Part shown: positions 6,135 to 7,988 of the stretch, piece by piece
How the letters are laid out: the number at the start of each line of letters is the position of its first letter
How positions within the stretch are numbered: position 1 is the first letter of the stretch
Assembly: GCA_030672885.1 (NCBI GenBank)
Contig: DAOVFN010000026.1
Location: forward strand, 1 to 7,988
From: Candidatus Aenigmatarchaeota archaeon
GTDB taxonomy: Archaea; Aenigmatarchaeota; Aenigmatarchaeia; QMZP01
Reading direction: 5' to 3'
Length of the DNA stretch: 7,988 nucleotides
The notes under the pieces: generated by a model
What the model was told of the DNA's origin: nothing
Seen by the model: the letters and a program-made list of their open reading frames with translations, nothing else
Database searches by the model: none
Position numbers and translations under genes: made by a program

Positions 6135-7695
6135 TTTGTGCCTCTGAATCTTTATTTTCGCTGCCTGCCGCTGCGCCCCCTGCCATGCGGGGCTCTGGTT
6201 CCTTCTCTATGCTTTGGGTGCTCTTCTTTATAATACCAGTGGTCGTTTTCTGCCCTGAACCGGCAGCGATTAGAAGTTTCTCCACAATATTTATAAACCT
6301 TTCCTCGCTCTGTGCCGGTATGGTGGCCCCGGCTGCTCCTGGATGGCCCCCTCCCTGGCCTCCCAGCTCCCCCGCTGCGTGCGACATGACGTCCTTCATG
6401 CTCAGGCCCTGCCTCACAAGGAGGTCATCTATCCTTCCGGAAACCTTTACCTGGCCGTCTGCGGTGTCTGCCATGACAAAGACAGGCCTGCGGCACTCCC
6501 CGTCGCCGGGAACGAGACCGGACCTCTCCACTATAGAGGACACATTGGACACTATGTGCTCTGATATCCTGCCGCCTGCCATTATATAGGCGGCGTTCCC
6601 TGTTACCCTGACGAGTTCGGGCTGCTTTCTCACAATGCCCACTGCCTTGCCTATCTCCCGCCTGTACGCCCGCATGGCCTTTCCGATATCCTCTTCATAG
6701 CTCTCGTCGTTCAGGCATATTCCCACACCCATCCAGGCATTCCCGCTCTTTCCGCACGCATTCAGCATGGTGGCAAACTCGTTTGCGTCCCTGAAGTTTT
6801 TTCTCTTATCCAGCAGTTCATAGACGTCCCCGAATATCCACTCGGGATTGTCCTCATCGTTCCTTATCCTCTCCTTTATGATTCCCGTGGCCAGCCTCCT
6901 TGTCTCTTCATCTGAGAGGCTTGCGAGGTTCCTCCACTCCCCTGCCGGGTCCCTGAGTTCGATGCCGAGCTCCATGAGTAACTGCACACTGCCCGACTCC
7001 GAGCCGCTGACGTCTGGTATGTACGGGTCCATGCAATACTGCAGTGCCTTGTGTATGGGCCTTCCGTACCTGCCCCACAGCCTCAGTCCCCTGTCGAGCC
7101 TTATCTTGCTTGTGGACTGCGCATCCTTGAGTATCTCCTTGTTTATTCCGAGCAGGCCCCAGTGCGGACCTATCGAGCCTATCTGTGAGTCGCCTATGGC
7201 ACCTATGATGGCCAGTTCGCTCAGGTCCTTGTTGACAGGACTGAGGGCCCTTGCCATGAGGTAGCTGACCCCTGAGCCCGATATGTCATCATCTATGCCG
7301 TGCAGGACTGGATTGGCGTGATACACGGAACCCTCCTTGCCTGCCGGAATCTCTCCCTGCACTTGGTGGTGATCAAGGATCACTATCTTTCTCTCCTTGT
7401 CCATGAGGTGGCGGCCTATCTCGTCCAGGAAGCCTGAACCCAGGTCGGTGAATATGAACAGCGCCTCGTCATCCCCTGCCATGCCTGCCACGTACTCTTC
7501 GCTCAGCTGCTGAGCGAACGACAGGCGGAACCGCTTGCCCATTCTCTCCAGGGCCTTCACTATGATGGCTGCGCTGGCTATGCCGTCTGCATCGTAATGT
7601 GATACCACCCTTATTGTCCCCGGAAAGCTCTTCACGACAGAGGCCGCACTGACGGCATCCCCGACAAGGCTCTCAAGCTGCTCGACTGTTACCAA
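5980..7695 (-). CDS. Archaeal RecJ-like DHH/DHHA1 single-strand nuclease (GAN/Cdc45-related family)
   Basis: Metal-dependent phosphoesterase of the RecJ superfamily. Archaeal members trim single-stranded DNA or RNA, and some bind GINS in the replication complex. In the 571-residue form the catalytic motifs are intact: SHYDADG (32-38), TDLGS with D84, LDHH (107-110) and GAIGDSQ with D169. The DHHA1 domain ends with GGQGGGHPGAAG (445-456), the substrate-binding loop. The open frame extends to 7881, but the extra 62 residues look non-coding and cover a TATA box. TTG at 7695 follows AGGTGA with a 5-nt spacer and begins close to where archaeal homologues start, so I chose it. From about residue 481 a charged, low-complexity tail of about 90 residues follows, of which the last 51 overlap eS1 out of frame; it may be a frameshift product. 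The neighbouring eS1 gene is a common archaeal partner, but the often linked S15 and Pcc1 genes are absent. Confidence 0.88.
   Translation of the reverse strand: MVTVEQLESLVGDAVSAASVVKSFPGTIRVVSHYDADGIASAAIIVKALERMGKRFRLSFAQQLSEEYVAGMAGDDEALFIFTDLGSGFLDEIGRHLMDKERKIVILDHHQVQGEIPAGKEGSVYHANPVLHGIDDDISGSGVSYLMARALSPVNKDLSELAIIGAIGDSQIGSIGPHWGLLGINKEILKDAQSTSKIRLDRGLRLWGRYGRPIHKALQYCMDPYIPDVSGSESGSVQLLMELGIELRDPAGEWRNLASLSDEETRRLATGIIKERIRNDEDNPEWIFGDVYELLDKRKNFRDANEFATMLNACGKSGNAWMGVGICLNDESYEEDIGKAMRAYRREIGKAVGIVRKQPELVRVTGNAAYIMAGGRISEHIVSNVSSIVERSGLVPGDGECRRPVFVMADTADGQVKVSGRIDDLLVRQGLSMKDVMSHAAGELGGQGGGHPGAAGATIPAQSEERFINIVEKLLIAAGSGQKTTTGIIKKSTQSIEKEPEPRMAGGAAAGSENKDSEAQNGKPEIKGTGTERETEGREGEVQREDSHKKAGCSPGSKKMERQGLVRYLFS
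6288..6297 (-). promoter_or_regulatory. Possible internal promoter for rps3ae inside recJ
   Basis: TTTATAAATA, preceded by purine-rich GAGGAAAGG that resembles a BRE, lies in the recJ coding region. Initiation near 6262-6267 would give eS1 a leader of about 130 nt independent of recJ. The 11-mer GTTTATAAATA is identical to the one in front of aEF-2. Being inside a coding region, it could be coincidental. Confidence 0.35.
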
Positions 7696-7700
7696 AGAAG

Positions 7701-7706
7701 TCACCT
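7701..7706 (-). promoter_or_regulatory. Ribosome binding site deciding the recJ start
   Basis: AGGTGA is complementary to the 16S rRNA 3' end and leaves a 5-nt spacer to the TTG at 7695, the same spacing as the aEF-2 site. It selects TTG over the upstream in-frame GTG at 7704, which lies within the site. Confidence 0.6.
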
Positions 7707-7718
7707 GGTTAACTGGTA

Positions 7719-7726
7719 ATATATAA
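7719..7726 (-). promoter_or_regulatory. Candidate TATA box of recJ
   Basis: TTATATAT is centred about 27 nt before the TTG start at 7695. Taken literally this gives a leaderless transcript and leaves the AGGTGA site untranscribed. A second box, TTTATTA (7740-7746), would give a leader of about 20 nt that includes AGGTGA. Which one is used cannot be settled here. Confidence 0.45.
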
Positions 7727-7779
7727 TGTCTGCAAATCCTAATAAAGCAATACCCCCTCACTCTTTTTTTCACGCGTAG

Positions 7780-7844
7780 CGGAAACCCGTTCCCGGAAGA
7801 GAACCAGGTGCATGAGAGCATACCGGAATAGCGGAAAACCGGAA
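7780..7844. repeat. Cluster of five CGGAA repeats between divergent recJ and recombinase genes
   Basis: CGGAA occurs at 7780, 7794, 7824, 7832 and 7840, all in the same orientation; the last three are spaced exactly 8 bp apart. Two longer copies, TAGCGGAAA-ACC-like, sit at 7777-7788 and 7829-7840. They lie just upstream of the recombinase TATA box, where an activator or repressor could bind. The rest of the 7696-7890 gap holds only the promoter elements listed. Confidence 0.4.
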
Positions 7845-7861
7845 ACACCCTATCCATATTC

Positions 7862-7869
7862 TTATATAC
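7862..7869 (+). promoter_or_regulatory. TATA box of the tyrosine recombinase gene
   Basis: TTATATAC is centred 25-26 nt upstream of the ATG at 7891, the normal distance to the transcription start. No ribosome binding site precedes the ATG, so the mRNA is probably leaderless, like that of fic. Confidence 0.65.
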
Positions 7870-7890
7870 CCCCAGCGACAAACCCTAAAA

Positions 7891-7988
7891 ATGAACACTC
7901 AGGCCTGCCTCTCCCGAATGGGGCAGCAAATGAAACTCCGAAACCTGAGCCCTAAAACCATAAGCTCCTATCTTTTCCATGCCAAGAG
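7891..7988 (+). CDS. xerA: Tyrosine recombinase, XerA-like, N-terminal fragment (3' end outside window)
   Basis: Only 32 codons plus two bases are present, open to the window end. The peptide contains MKLRNLSPKTISSYLFHAK at its end, which matches the first helices of the SAM-like, core-DNA-binding N-terminal domain of Xer/phage-integrase recombinases (pattern LRNxSPKTIxxYxxHxK). The catalytic Arg-His-Arg-Tyr residues lie outside. A TATA box 26 nt upstream places transcription initiation at the ATG, which supports this start over the internal ATGs at 7918 and 7930. In most archaea one such protein, XerA, resolves chromosome dimers at dif; an integrase of a mobile element has the same N-terminus and cannot be excluded. 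It is divergent from recJ, with a 195-bp shared regulatory region. Confidence 0.7.
   Translation, partial: MNTQACLSRMGQQMKLRNLSPKTISSYLFHAK

Noticed and set aside
5527..6147. Plus-strand frames opposite eS1, some with hydrophobic stretches resembling membrane segments
   Set aside because: Hydrophobic runs arise from the complement of the Lys/Glu-rich eS1 codons; there is no independent start or promoter signal.
1034..7988. CRISPR arrays, tRNA or rRNA genes
   Set aside because: No regularly spaced direct repeats of CRISPR size and no tRNA-like cloverleaf or TTC-A-A arm combination was seen in any gap.

Overview
The window is archaeal. It encodes archaeal/eukaryal-type translation proteins (aEF-2 with a diphthamide motif, eS1, non-bacterial-type GluRS), and several genes start about 26-28 nt downstream of a TATA box. 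Where leaders exist they carry GGAGGTGA-like ribosome binding sites. The lineage cannot be fixed from sequence reading alone; a DPANN/Micrarchaeota-like or other euryarchaeal-grade genome is only a guess. Most genes are moderately GC-rich. The exception is the stretch from about 1085 to 2200, which is conspicuously AT-rich.

Layout, left to right: (1) 2-1033 (+), the C-terminal 343 residues of glutamyl-tRNA synthetase. (2) 1034-1188, a convergent intergenic stretch with two perfect 10-bp inverted repeats. (3) 1189-2124 (-), an AT-rich Fic-domain protein with its own promoter, probably translated leaderless. (4) 2213-4399 (-), elongation factor 2. (5) 4545-5387 (-), an amino-acid kinase closest to glutamate 5-kinase but without a PUA domain or a proA neighbour. 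(6) 5460-6134 (-), ribosomal protein eS1 (S3Ae). (7) 5980-7695 (-), an archaeal RecJ-like DHH/DHHA1 nuclease whose reading frame overlaps eS1 by 155 bp. (8) 7891-7988 (+), the first 32 codons of a divergently transcribed XerA-type tyrosine recombinase, cut by the window end.

The core is an information-processing neighbourhood: tRNA charging, translocation, a small-subunit ribosomal protein, a replication/repair nuclease and a recombinase. eS1 next to the RecJ-like nuclease is a recurring archaeal linkage. The Fic gene looks like an accessory insertion between the convergent ends of gltX and aEF-2, and the kinase is a second, less clear accessory or metabolic gene.

I did not find a clearly new multi-gene system. 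The observations most worth checking are the out-of-frame recJ/rps3ae overlap (possibly a one-base indel), the Fic islet with its flanking repeats, the orphan ProB-like kinase, the CGGAA repeat cluster in front of the recombinase, and several start codons that differ from the longest open frame.
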